NCBI RefSeq assembly: GCF_000316665.1
Contig: NC_019678.1
Location: 1,364,001 to 1,428,000 of the forward strand
Direction of reading: 5' to 3'
Origin: Rivularia sp. PCC 7116
GTDB lineage: Bacteria > Cyanobacteriota > Cyanobacteriia > Cyanobacteriales > Nostocaceae
DNA: 64,000 bases
Made by a program: the position numbers and the translations under genes. The notes beneath the pieces are model-generated. The model was given only the letters and a program-made list of their open reading frames with translations, was not told where the DNA came from and did no database searches. Positions 54,822-63,374 of the stretch are shown here, piece by piece. Position 1 is the first letter of the stretch, and every line of letters begins with the position of its first letter.

Positions 54822-54856
54822 CTGTTCACTGTTCACTGTTCACTGTTCACTGTTCA
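54822..54856. repeat. Exact (CTGTTCA)x5 array overlapping the aspA stop codon
   Basis: Five perfect CTGTTCA copies fill 35 bases; the last copy contains TCA, read on the minus strand as the TGA stop of aspA. Confidence 0.9.
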
Positions 54857-56260
54857 CTGCTCGCTGACAATCGTACTCATTTTTTCCAGATTCAATACTT
54901 TGGCTAATTCTTCTTCATTCATTAACTGTTTTTCTAGTACAATTTGTCTGAGGGACTTTCCTGTCTCCATAGATTCTTTAGCAATAGCTGCTGCATTGAG
55001 GTATCCTATATGGGGGTTTAATGCTGTCACCAATGCTAAACTGCCTTCGGCATAATCTAAACAACGTTCTGGTAAAGCACTAATTCCTTTGATGCAGCGA
55101 GAAGTCAGTGCGCCAACGGTATTACCTAGTATTTCGATGCTGTGAATAAAATCATAGGCAATCAAAGGCATCATTACATTTAGTTCTAACTGCCCCGCTT
55201 GTCCTGCATAATTAATAGCAGTGTCATAACCCATTACCTGAAAACAGACCATTGATGTCATTTCAGCCATAACGGGATTATATTTTCCAGGCATAATCGA
55301 AGAACCCGGTTGCACTGGTGGTAATTGAATTTCTTTGAAACCAGTTTTTGGTCCCGAATCCATCAGGCGCAAATCATGAGATATTTTGACTAAATCTTGA
55401 GCCAGATTTCGTAAAGCACCAGATACATTAACGAACGGTGCCATACTTTGCATTGCAGCCATGAGATGGGTTGCCTCCTTCAAAGGAGAATTAACTAGTC
55501 CTGAAATAATTTTAATCACACTTACGCGATATTGGGGATGGGTGTTTAACCCCGTACCCGCTGCACTACCACCCAAACCCAATACTGTTAAATCCGCAGC
55601 AGCAGTGTTAATTCTATGTCGATGTTCTTTGAGAATCTGCGTCCAAGCGGCAAAAGTATCTCCTAAACGCACCGGTACTGCGTCTTGTAAATGAGTCCGC
55701 CCCGACTTTACAATGTCTTTGAATTCCGTGGCTTTTTCATCCATTGCATCAATTGCATTATCTAAGGCAGGATACAATGTCTTCGATAATGCCAAAATAC
55801 CGCCAATTCTAATTGCTGTGGGAATTACATCATTGGTAGACTGCCCGTAGTTCACGTGGTCGTTAGGGCTGACTCGCTTATAGTTGCCTTTATTATCTCC
55901 TAGAATTTCCAAAGCGCGATTTGCTAACACTTCATTGACGTTCATATGGTGTGAAGTACCGGCACCTGCTTGATACACATCCACTACAAACTGTTCGCGA
56001 AACTTACCTCCTAAGACCTCATCAGCAGCTTGTACGATGGCTTGACTGACATCTTGGGGTATACATTCCAATTTGCCATTTACGATTGCTGTAGCTTTTT
56101 TGATGATGACACATGCATCCACGTAAGTAGGCAATGGCTTTATCCCACTGATAGCGAAATTTTCTGTAGCTCGTAATGTTTGAATACCGTAATAAGCGCT
56201 ACTAGGAATTTGGCGATCGCCCATTGAATCGCTTTCGATACGGAATTGTGAATTAGTCAT
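54854..56260 (-). CDS. aspA: Aspartate ammonia-lyase
   Basis: The 468-residue protein belongs to the aspartase/fumarase superfamily with the signature loop GSSIMPGKYNPVMAEM at about 320-335. The N-terminus (FRIESDSMGDRQIPSSAYYGIQTLRA) and SGRTHLQDAVPVRLG and NDHVNYGQSTNDVIPTA match aspartase more than class II fumarase. It converts aspartate to fumarate and ammonia reversibly. Three residues before the end, TIVSEQ, the gene enters a CTGTTCA repeat that supplies the stop. The upstream gap to pgsA (divergent) holds several repeats. Confidence 0.9.
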   Translation of the reverse strand: MTNSQFRIESDSMGDRQIPSSAYYGIQTLRATENFAISGIKPLPTYVDACVIIKKATAIVNGKLECIPQDVSQAIVQAADEVLGGKFREQFVVDVYQAGAGTSHHMNVNEVLANRALEILGDNKGNYKRVSPNDHVNYGQSTNDVIPTAIRIGGILALSKTLYPALDNAIDAMDEKATEFKDIVKSGRTHLQDAVPVRLGDTFAAWTQILKEHRHRINTAAADLTVLGLGGSAAGTGLNTHPQYRVSVIKIISGLVNSPLKEATHLMAAMQSMAPFVNVSGALRNLAQDLVKISHDLRLMDSGPKTGFKEIQLPPVQPGSSIMPGKYNPVMAEMTSMVCFQVMGYDTAINYAGQAGQLELNVMMPLIAYDFIHSIEILGNTVGALTSRCIKGISALPERCLDYAEGSLALVTALNPHIGYLNAAAIAKESMETGKSLRQIVLEKQLMNEEELAKVLNLEKMSTIVSEQ

Positions 56261-56411
56261 GATATACAGTTAACAGTCATCAGTTAACAGTTACCAGTTA
56301 GCGGGAATAATAGACGTTTTTTATTATTAATTCTTAATTACATCCGATATTATTGCCAATACAGGGAATGGGAAACAGTGAATAGTTACCACTAACTGCT
56401 AACTCAATGAC

Positions 56412-56432
56412 AGACGTAGCAGTGCTACGTCT
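56412..56432. repeat. Interspersed palindrome AGACGTAGCA-G-TGCTACGTCT
   Basis: A perfect 10-bp inverted repeat with a single-base loop, followed by CTACC. The AGACGTAGCA...TGCTACGTCTCTAC unit is a common cyanobacterial interspersed palindrome. Confidence 0.75.
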
Positions 56433-56440
56433 CTACCATT

Positions 56441-56477
56441 TTTAATCCAAAATCTAAAATCTAAAATCCAAAATCCA
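56441..56477. repeat. AAAATCT/AAAATCC heptamer array
   Basis: Tandem copies of AATCCAA/AATCTAA variants run up to the pgsA start codon. STRR-type; it leaves no room for a normal ribosome binding site before pgsA. Confidence 0.8.
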
Positions 56478-57011
56478 ATGACTCTCCCAAACTGGATTAC
56501 TTTTTCTCGCTTGTTAGGTATACCGTTTATTATTTACGGTTTGCAAAATCCCACACCCGAAGCAAGATGGATCTGTTTTGCTATTTTTGTAATTGCTGCT
56601 GGCACGGATTGGCTAGATGGTTATTTAGCTAGAAAGCTCAACCAGGTTAGCGATTTAGGAAAATTCCTCGATCCTTTAGTAGATAAATTGCTAGTGCTTG
56701 CTCCCTTACTATCTTTGATTGAATTAGGACAAATTCCAGCCTGGGGAGTATTTCTGATATTAGGAAGAGAATTAGCTATTGCTGGTTGGAGAGTTAATCA
56801 ACCAAAAATTAGCGGTGCGAATATTTGGGGAAAGCTCAAAACTGTAACTCAAATTGTTGCGATCGCGCTTTTGATTGCTCCTTTATCTCCACAATGGGAT
56901 TTACCTTCTTTAATTGCTTTCTGGGTATCTGTTGCTTTGACTTTGATTAGTGGTGCTATTTATCTTTTACCGCAAAAGACAACGGAAGATAGTCAAATTG
57001 TTGCAAAGTAG
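56478..57011 (+). CDS. pgsA: CDP-diacylglycerol-glycerol-3-phosphate 3-phosphatidyltransferase
   Basis: The 177-residue protein starts LPNWITFSRLLGIPFIIYG and contains the CDP-alcohol phosphotransferase motif D-G-x2-A-R-x8-G-x3-D-x3-D in DWLDGYLARKLNQVSDLG followed by KFLDPLVDKLL at about 43-72. It has four to five membrane helices. The enzyme makes phosphatidylglycerol phosphate, a precursor of PG needed in thylakoids and photosystems. The ATG sits directly behind a heptamer array without a Shine-Dalgarno sequence. A GGTAATT array begins right at its stop. Confidence 0.93.
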   Translation: MTLPNWITFSRLLGIPFIIYGLQNPTPEARWICFAIFVIAAGTDWLDGYLARKLNQVSDLGKFLDPLVDKLLVLAPLLSLIELGQIPAWGVFLILGRELAIAGWRVNQPKISGANIWGKLKTVTQIVAIALLIAPLSPQWDLPSLIAFWVSVALTLISGAIYLLPQKTTEDSQIVAK

Positions 57012-57053
57012 GTAATGGGTAATTGGTAATTGGTAATTGGTAATTGGTAATAA
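57012..57053. repeat. GGTAATT heptamer array after pgsA
   Basis: GGTAATG GGTAATT GGTAATT GGTAATT GGTAATT and a partial copy, directly behind the pgsA stop codon. STRR-type. Confidence 0.9.
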
Positions 57054-57082
57054 TAAGCTTCCTTAAACTTTCGGAAAAAATT

Positions 57083-57487
57083 ATGCATCCGAAGAAAGCA
57101 ACTCGTAGCGATTGGGAAATACAGCCAATGCCGGAGTTAAAAATTCGGTTACAAGTTGAAAAAATTTTTACGAGGGAAGAATATAAATATTTGAGTTGGG
57201 GATTTATTCCCCTGTCGATGGATGATAAATGGTTTTTTTATCTTGAAGACGATTGGCTATATATTCATCGTAGCTGGACAGGTTTTTGTATTTTTCAAGT
57301 GCGTTTGGAAAGATTTGAAGATGGCTATCAGATAGCTGAAGCTTGGGTTAATGATGACCCCGAACAACGTTATGATAAATTACTCTTATTCTGGATTAGT
57401 TTTCTAATTAAAAGAAATCAAGAGAAAGATTATTGGGGAGCATCGCAATGGCGGCAAAAAGCCCGCAGACTAAAAGCCTGGGGCTGA
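57083..57487 (+). CDS. Unknown protein with WFFYLEDDWLYIHRSW core
   Basis: The start is ATG 57083; a longer frame begins inside the heptamer array and is not credible. The 134-residue soluble protein has MPELKIRLQVEKIF, then WFFYLEDDWLYIHRSWTGF at about 49-67, CIFQVRLE and a helical, charged end with SQWRQKARRLKAWG. I do not know its function; the aromatic core is regular and looks like a folded beta-rich domain. The gene is followed seven bases later by a strong 20-bp palindrome. It lies 70 bases after pgsA and may share its transcript. Confidence 0.72.
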   Translation: MHPKKATRSDWEIQPMPELKIRLQVEKIFTREEYKYLSWGFIPLSMDDKWFFYLEDDWLYIHRSWTGFCIFQVRLERFEDGYQIAEAWVNDDPEQRYDKLLLFWISFLIKRNQEKDYWGASQWRQKARRLKAWG

Positions 57488-57494
57488 TACTACC

Positions 57495-57544
57495 AAGCCC
57501 ACCTTCGTGGGCTAATAATCTTAGTAGCCCACGAAGGTGGGCTT
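57495..57544. repeat. Perfect 20-bp inverted repeat, each arm itself palindromic
   Basis: Arms at 57495-57514 and 57525-57544 are perfectly complementary around a 10-base spacer. Each arm contains AGCCCA...TGGGCT around CCTTCG, so it can also fold as two smaller hairpins. It lies right after the stop of the unknown gene and may terminate it. CACCCTTGGAGGGTG at about 57562-57576 forms another small hairpin. Confidence 0.85.
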
Positions 57545-57787
57545 CGTTTATGTAGCCGCACCCTTGGAGGGTGTCGGGTAAAATGTTTGTTAAAAATCGG
57601 GATGCTCGCGATTATTGTTGTGCTAGAGTAATTATTAATTTTTTTGTTTGTATTTTAATGACAAAAAATTTACCAAAAATTATGATGCGTTACGGCATTT
57701 TCAAAGTAATAATTATAAACAAAAATTTTAGAGCCGAAACACACCCTACAATTAAGAAATAGCCAATTACCAATTACCAATTTTTAT

Positions 57788-59002
57788 CTAAACTTCTAAT
57801 TTAACCTGAGTCACACCTTGACGCATTTTCTTTTGTCTCTGTATCCAAGATAGACGAACTACTTTATTTCCTAAACGAGCTAATCTAAAAACAATCTTGC
57901 GTAAAAATAGATTTTTGGGTAATATTTCGTGTTGTCTAGCTTCTTCTTTTTGTAGCTGTTGGATGCGGATAATTTCGGGTTCTCTTTCTTTCTGAATTTG
58001 CGAAAATACCTCATCAATCTGTTTATTTTCTGTTTCTTTAGTTAATACAGGTACAAGATGATTGACTGCGACAATTACATCGCGCAATGCAATATTAATC
58101 CCTTGAGCGCGAATCGGAGACATGGGGTGAGCAGCATCGCCTAAAAGTAACACCCCTGGAGCATACCACCGAGGACAAAGTCCAACTACAACAGATAGTT
58201 TAATCGGCTTTTCAATAGAATCTGCACAATCTATAAAATGTTCTGCTAACCATGAAGGTGATATTGATGCAAACATTTTTGCCCAATCTGCTTTTGTTAA
58301 TTTACTAATATTTATATTTTTGTGATGCTCGGATATAGTCCAACCAAGATGTAATTTTCCAGGGGAAGCTCCATGAAATACAGCAAATGCATTTTCACCG
58401 TCTCCAATGGCAGTAAATATATTTTCTGTGACAAAAAGAGGATTCGCAGCTAGTTTAAACCAGAGGATATCCATGCTTTTTGGCTGTCGCTGTATTTTTA
58501 TTCCAGCACTTTGCCTAATAATAGAATTACGACCATCTGCACCAATTACTATGTCGGCTGTAATTTCTCTTCCATCTGCTAATCTAATACCTGCGACACG
58601 ATTATCAATTCGTAGCAAGTCTTTAACAGCTACGCCTTGGATAAATTCAAAATGACTATATTTCCGAGCTTCTAAAATTAAGGTTTCAAGTAAAGGTGGT
58701 TGAGAAAATAAAGTACAGGGTTGAGTATCAGTTTCTATAGGTTCATCAACTTTAAATAACGGTTTTTTGTTTAAAATAAATTCCCATGCATTGAGTTCTC
58801 GATGAGGAATTTCTTCAAGTATTTTTGATAATCCCATTTCATCAAGAGCATTTAAACCACTTGGCATTAAAGCCTCTCCACGAAACACTCGACGGAAATC
58901 AGAAGCAGCTTCAACTAATGTGACTGCAATCCCTCTTTGGACAAGCATTAAGGCAAGAGTTACACCAGTTGGGCCACCTCCTGCGATTGCGACTTTTTTC
59001 AT
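57788..59002 (-). CDS. FAD-dependent monooxygenase (UbiH/PHBH fold)
   Basis: The 404-residue protein has the FAD-binding GxGxxG in KVAIAGGGPTGVTLALML at the N-terminus, the second motif IGADGRNSIIRQ at about 154-165, and LLGDAAHPMSPIRAQGINIALRD at about 285-307, the usual three for aromatic hydroxylases of the FAD_binding_3 family. A basic C-terminal tail follows with a short amphipathic segment that could touch the membrane. The reaction is a NAD(P)H- and O2-dependent hydroxylation of an unknown substrate. Both flanks are intergenic repeat arrays; no neighbour suggests a pathway. Confidence 0.87.
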   Translation of the reverse strand: MKKVAIAGGGPTGVTLALMLVQRGIAVTLVEAASDFRRVFRGEALMPSGLNALDEMGLSKILEEIPHRELNAWEFILNKKPLFKVDEPIETDTQPCTLFSQPPLLETLILEARKYSHFEFIQGVAVKDLLRIDNRVAGIRLADGREITADIVIGADGRNSIIRQSAGIKIQRQPKSMDILWFKLAANPLFVTENIFTAIGDGENAFAVFHGASPGKLHLGWTISEHHKNINISKLTKADWAKMFASISPSWLAEHFIDCADSIEKPIKLSVVVGLCPRWYAPGVLLLGDAAHPMSPIRAQGINIALRDVIVAVNHLVPVLTKETENKQIDEVFSQIQKEREPEIIRIQQLQKEEARQHEILPKNLFLRKIVFRLARLGNKVVRLSWIQRQKKMRQGVTQVKLEV

Positions 59003-59015
59003 GGTTTATTAAAAA

Positions 59016-59090
59016 TGGGTAATTGGTAATTGGTAATTGGTAATTGGTAATGGGTAATTGGGCATTGGGCATTGGGCATTGGGTAATTGG
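59016..59090. repeat. Composite GGTAATT / GGGCATT heptamer array
   Basis: Five GGTAATT copies, one GGGTAAT, then three GGGCATT copies and a last GGTAATT. Two different heptamer families joined in one array between two minus-strand genes. Confidence 0.9.
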
Positions 59091-59120
59091 TCCCAAAGTG
59101 ATTATTACGAACTTCATCAT

Positions 59121-59166
59121 GTTGGGTTACGACACAATTAATATAGATTTCCGTGTCTAACCCAAC
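59121..59166. repeat. Interspersed inverted repeat GTTGGGTTACGACAC / GTGTCTAACCCAAC
   Basis: Arms at 59121-59135 and 59153-59166 pair with one bulge and are followed by CTAC. Same class of cyanobacterial palindrome as that at 52010-52069. It lies 20 bases past the stop of the CSP41-like gene and may end its transcript. Confidence 0.65.
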
Positions 59167-59186
59167 CTACAAAGTTTATAAATTAT

Positions 59187-60125
59187 CTAACCCACAGCGT
59201 TTAAAATCTCGTCATCAATTGAAAAATCAATTTCTTTTTTATCTCGTTCGGATACTAAATAATCGTTTTTAAATGAATCTTTTAGTCCAGATGTTAAATC
59301 GTAATCTGGATGCCAATCTAATTCTGTGATGGCTTTGTTAACCGACGCGAAAAAGTGTTGCATTCTCATGGGGAAAGCTTTGCGCTTGCCAAAATCAAAT
59401 TTTTTGGGGTCATAATGCACGATTTGAATGTCGTCGGCTGATTTACCTACAGCTACAGCACAAGCACGGGCTAAACCATCAAAAGTTACGTAACGATTTC
59501 CCGAAACGTTATAAATCTGTTTAATTGCATTAGAATTACCTATAACTTGAGTCATTGCTTTGGCTAAGTCCTTAACGTGACCTAGCTGAGTTATATGCAA
59601 TCCGTTACCGGGAATAGGAAGCGGACGATTTCTAGTGATTCTGTCAAAAAACCAAGCTTCTAAATCGTTGTAATTTTGAGGCCCGTAAATATAGGTGGGA
59701 CGAATTGACGTAAAAGGAAAGTCCCGAACTTCAAGGAAACTTTCGGTATGATGTTTTCCCTTATGACGACTTTTTTCGTCTACTGCATCTCCCTCTACAT
59801 GAGGCAAGCTATCTGATTTGAGATAAACTCCAGCAGAACTCATGTACACAAAATGCTGCAACCGATTTTGAAAAATATCTGCTAATGGTTGAGTATCTGT
59901 CAGTTCGCGTCCATTATTGTCGAAAATGACATCAAAATTTTCGTTTTTTAACTTTTCTTGTAACTGCTTTGAGTCAGTGCGATCGCCTATTATCTGGGTG
60001 ACGTTCTCGACTGGTAACGGACGATTGCCGCGATTGAACAATACCACATCATGTCCTTGTTCAACCAGTAATTGAGTGAGATACACACCGATAAACCGAG
60101 TACCCCCCATGATTAAAATTCGCAT
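59187..60125 (-). CDS. CSP41-like NAD-dependent epimerase/dehydratase-fold protein
   Basis: I choose ATG 60125 (312 residues) because the Rossmann fold begins at once with MRILIMGGTRFIGVYL and AGGGG lies upstream; the open frame extends 32 codons further without domain. It is an extended short-chain dehydrogenase with FVYMSSAGVY at about 97-106. The usual catalytic YxxxK is replaced by Arg-x-x-x-Lys in SRHKGK, as in chloroplast stem-loop binding proteins CSP41a/b, which it resembles along its length. Those bind RNA and stabilise ribosomes and transcripts. Its role here may be RNA-related rather than sugar epimerisation; inference from family. Confidence 0.82.
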   Translation of the reverse strand: MRILIMGGTRFIGVYLTQLLVEQGHDVVLFNRGNRPLPVENVTQIIGDRTDSKQLQEKLKNENFDVIFDNNGRELTDTQPLADIFQNRLQHFVYMSSAGVYLKSDSLPHVEGDAVDEKSRHKGKHHTESFLEVRDFPFTSIRPTYIYGPQNYNDLEAWFFDRITRNRPLPIPGNGLHITQLGHVKDLAKAMTQVIGNSNAIKQIYNVSGNRYVTFDGLARACAVAVGKSADDIQIVHYDPKKFDFGKRKAFPMRMQHFFASVNKAITELDWHPDYDLTSGLKDSFKNDYLVSERDKKEIDFSIDDEILNAVG

Positions 60126-60676
60126 AGAACCCCTGCTATATCTGCTACTTGTTCGCACTTTCAAAAAGGATGAAGAACAGAGAATATAAGTCAATCCTCC
60201 GAACAATGTCGTAAATGTCAAAACTTCATCCTTACTTGAGATTATCAGGAAAGCGGCAACAGCAGAGTGAAGGAACTTCTATGGTGAAAATTACGTCACC
60301 ACAAGGGTTACAATTTCCGTTTCATACAAAAAGCGGGAAGCTTTACGTTTGATTAATCGCACGGCAAATACCATTGTTGGCTTCAGTAAAAACGCACGCT
60401 TATATGATGATTTCATATGCACTACATCCCTTGCTGCTTCTGTTCCGCAATTATTCCACGATGGGAAGCCATATTTCAAAGAGCAAAAATTTCACGATTG
60501 TGAAGAGAAAAAGAGGAACCCTGGGGATGTGAAAATTTTGGATAAATAATTTAAGCTATCTTCATTATATATACGTATATATACCCTTTAAAACTTAAAG
60601 CTCTGCCGTGTTGAAATATTTAACTTATTGCAGTGACAAAAATCTACATGCTAGTACAAAAGTTCTTTATCTATAA
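60126..60676. other. Divergent promoter region with rejected short frames
   Basis: About 550 bases between the CSP41-like gene and the GT4 gene. Overlapping 62- and 66-codon frames on opposite strands (60291-60549) lack ribosome binding sites or features. Promoters for both flanking genes should lie here. An AT-rich stretch TATATACGTATATATA at about 60567 is a short palindrome. Confidence 0.45.
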
Positions 60677-61837
60677 ATGGTAGCTGTGCCTTTAAAGTAT
60701 GCTTTGGTGCATGAGTGGCTGACACCGGAGGCAACTGGTGGTTCGGAACTCGTAGTACGAGAAATTTTGAATCATATTGATGCCCAATTGTATGCTCTCA
60801 TCGATTTTGAATCTAGAAATCCGGAAAGTTATTTATATAAACGTCAGATTGGCACTACAGCTTTACAGTATTTACCCGCATCGAGAAAAGGTGTACAAAA
60901 GTACTTACCATTGTTGCCGTTAGCTATTGAGCAGCTCGATTTACGTCAACATGATGTGATTCTTTCTTCGTCCCATGCCGTTGCAAAGGGGATTTTAACG
61001 ACTCCAGACCAGTTGCATATTTGTTACTGTCATAGTCCGATGCGTTACGCATGGGATCTAACTTTTGACTATCTCCGAGAAAGCAAACTTGGAACAGGAA
61101 TGGTGGGATGGTTAACCCGTTATATACTGCATCGTTTAAGGCAGTGGGATGTTCTAAGCGCCAATCGAGTTGATTATTTTATAGCCAATAGCGCACACAC
61201 CGCACGTCGCATTTGGAGATGTTATAGAAGAGACGCTGAGGTTATCTATCCACCAGTAAATACCGAAAGTTTTCCTTTTTTATCTCAGAAAGAAGATTTT
61301 TATCTTACTGTTTCCCGGTTAGTAAGTTACAAGCAAGTAACTTTAATTGTCAAAGCTTTTAATCAATTACAAAAACCTTTAGTAATAATTGGTACCGGTC
61401 CCGAGATGGATAAAATCCTTAAGATAGCCAAACCCAACATACAAATACTAGGATGGCAGCCAGACGATATGGTAAAAAAATATATGGCGAATGCCCGAGG
61501 TTTTGTGTATGCTGCTTGTGAAGATTTTGGTATTGCCTTAGTTGAAGCACAAGCCTGCGGTACTCCAGTCATAGCCTATGGTGCTGGGGGTGCTTTAGAA
61601 ACGGTGCGAGATATTCGCTCCCACGGCAATACGGGAACGGGTGTATTTTTTCAGAAACAAACAGAAGCCTCTTTAATCGAAGCAGTGGAAACTTTTGAAG
61701 CAAAAGCTGACAAATTCAGTCCTGAATATGCCAGAAAGCACGCTGCTCAATTCTCGAAGCAGATGTTTGCTTCTCGTTATCTCAACTTTGTCCATATGTG
61801 TGAGGAAAAAACCAACAAAAGGAAAATAGAAATTTGA
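60677..61837 (+). CDS. Glycosyltransferase family 4 (WbaZ/mannosyltransferase-like)
   Basis: The 386-residue protein has the GT-B fold: KYALVHEWLTPEATGGSELV at about 6-25 and HICYCHSPMRYAWDLTFDYL at about 113-132 with the conserved His, then in the C-terminal half VIYPPVNTESF, SRLVSYKQVTLIVKAF, VIIGTGPEMDKI and the EX7E-type region DFGIALVEAQACGTPVIAYGAGG at about 276-298. It resembles exopolysaccharide mannosyltransferases. The downstream sugar-phosphate transferase and gmd genes on the same strand point to capsule/exopolysaccharide synthesis with GDP-sugar donors. Confidence 0.9.
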   Translation: MVAVPLKYALVHEWLTPEATGGSELVVREILNHIDAQLYALIDFESRNPESYLYKRQIGTTALQYLPASRKGVQKYLPLLPLAIEQLDLRQHDVILSSSHAVAKGILTTPDQLHICYCHSPMRYAWDLTFDYLRESKLGTGMVGWLTRYILHRLRQWDVLSANRVDYFIANSAHTARRIWRCYRRDAEVIYPPVNTESFPFLSQKEDFYLTVSRLVSYKQVTLIVKAFNQLQKPLVIIGTGPEMDKILKIAKPNIQILGWQPDDMVKKYMANARGFVYAACEDFGIALVEAQACGTPVIAYGAGGALETVRDIRSHGNTGTGVFFQKQTEASLIEAVETFEAKADKFSPEYARKHAAQFSKQMFASRYLNFVHMCEEKTNKRKIEI

Positions 61838-61947
61838 TTAGTAAGATTGTTTTAGAGGATAAAGTAGATTTGCTTCCCAAGCACTTTGAAAAGCTTCTAT
61901 AAGCTTTAAGATTGGGACTATGTGTGGTGTGGATTGAAAGGAGTATG

Positions 61948-62679
61948 ATGACGGCACAGACCTCACTCCTCTCCGGTAAAATTACGCGTACTTTCTTTAA
62001 ACGCGGTTACCAGAAAAAGAAGTCAAAATTTAAGCCCCTAGGTTTTTCTTTTGAAGCTTTAAACGGAGAGAAAGCTAAACGACTGTTCGATATAATATTT
62101 TCCCTGTTAGTACTAATTCTGTTTTCTCCTGTTTATTTAATTCTGGCTTTGTTGATTGCTATAAGTTCGCATGGTCCTATTTTTTACATTCAGGAAAGAG
62201 TCGGAAAAAATTACAAGCGATTTAATTGTATTAAATTTCGCACCATGGTGAGCAATGCCGATGAAGTTTTGATACAGATGATGGAAACATCTCCTCAGTT
62301 CAAACAGGAATGGAAAAGTAATTTTAAACTAAAAAAAGACCCTAGAATTACTACGATCGGTAAGTTTTTGCGAATTACTAGTTTGGATGAATTTCCTCAA
62401 TTCTGGAATGTTCTTAAAGGGGATATGAGTGTTGTTGGACCTCGTCCTTTGGTAGCAGAAGAATTACCAAAATATGGATGTCATATTAATCAGATTTTAA
62501 CTATCAAGCCAGGAATCACTGGGTTATGGCAAGTTTCTGGACGCAATGACATACCCTATCCTAGAAGAGTGCAAATAGATTTGTACTATGTAAAATTTAG
62601 AACTTTTTGGTTAGATTTATGGATTGTTTTAAAAACAATTGCTGTTGTTGTGATACCGACAGATAACGGAGCTTATTAA
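61948..62679 (+). CDS. Undecaprenyl-phosphate sugar-1-phosphate transferase (WcaJ/RfbP C-terminal type)
   Basis: The start is the second of two adjacent ATG codons (61948), four bases after AAAGGAG; 243 residues. After a basic cytoplasmic stretch there is one hydrophobic segment (about 47-72: IIFSLLVLILFSPVYLILALL) and the bacterial sugar transferase domain: GPIFYIQERVGKN, FNCIKFRTMV, ITTIGKFLRITSLDEFPQFWNVLKGDMSVVGPRP (in pieces), and KPGITGLWQVSGRND. It lacks the long N-terminal four-helix part of full-length WcaJ, as in PglC-like minimal forms. It starts polymer repeat synthesis by transferring a hexose-1-phosphate to undecaprenyl phosphate. Confidence 0.92.
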   Translation: MTAQTSLLSGKITRTFFKRGYQKKKSKFKPLGFSFEALNGEKAKRLFDIIFSLLVLILFSPVYLILALLIAISSHGPIFYIQERVGKNYKRFNCIKFRTMVSNADEVLIQMMETSPQFKQEWKSNFKLKKDPRITTIGKFLRITSLDEFPQFWNVLKGDMSVVGPRPLVAEELPKYGCHINQILTIKPGITGLWQVSGRNDIPYPRRVQIDLYYVKFRTFWLDLWIVLKTIAVVVIPTDNGAY

Positions 62680-62701
62680 AAATAAGGTTCGATTTTATTA
62701 T

Positions 62702-62720
62702 GGGGCAGCTTGCTTGCCCC
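62702..62720 (+). terminator. Hairpin behind the sugar transferase gene
   Basis: GGGGCA (62702-62707) pairs with TGCCCC (62715-62720) across 7 bases, 23 bases past the stop, followed by TATATAATT. Plausible terminator with a poor T-tract. Confidence 0.5.
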
Positions 62721-63374
62721 TATATAATTATGAGTATTATTATTTATAAATTAAGAAGTCTACTTGATGTCTATTAATATTTATTTGGATTTACTCGCTG
62801 CTACATTAAACCCAATAAATTCAATTAGTCTGCTGCAAATAAAACTTTTGAATCAAGAAATAATCTGTGTTCTGTTAGCTAATATCGGATAGTGTTCTTA
62901 GTATTGCAAAGTCTGTATCAATATTAACTGAAAGCTAGAAATTAAAGATTATCCTTGATTCAATTGTATTTTAAGCAACAAATATTTTTTATTTGTTATT
63001 CGTTTTAATCTCGAATAAATTAGTTTTTGATTCGAGCTTTTTGATTAAAATAGAATCGCTGAATACAATTATTTTTTTTAATTAGCATTATCAATATAGA
63101 ATTATTTATTAAAAATTAATTTAATCTTTAAAATTGGTTATAAATATAAAGTATCTGTAAAGATTAAATGAATATACTGGATACATAATAAATCCCTCGT
63201 TACCGTTTAAAAGGTTTATCTTTAAAAAGACTTAGTCAGCATATTTACCTAAATGCGCGAGATATTACTTAAATAAAACTCGTAGGTTTCCCATTGGGCA
63301 AGTAAGTGTATTCCTGTTAGCTTATATCAGGCTACATGTATAAAATTCATTAAAAGTATAAGGAATAAAGGAGA
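62721..63374. other. Intergenic region before gmd
   Basis: About 650 bases, no gene. Strongly AT-rich, no repeat array. The gmd promoter should be in the last 150 bases. Confidence 0.45.

Noticed and set aside
60291-60549. Opposite-strand frames of 62 and 66 codons
   Set aside because: They overlap each other and lie in a divergent promoter region; neither has a ribosome binding site or domain.
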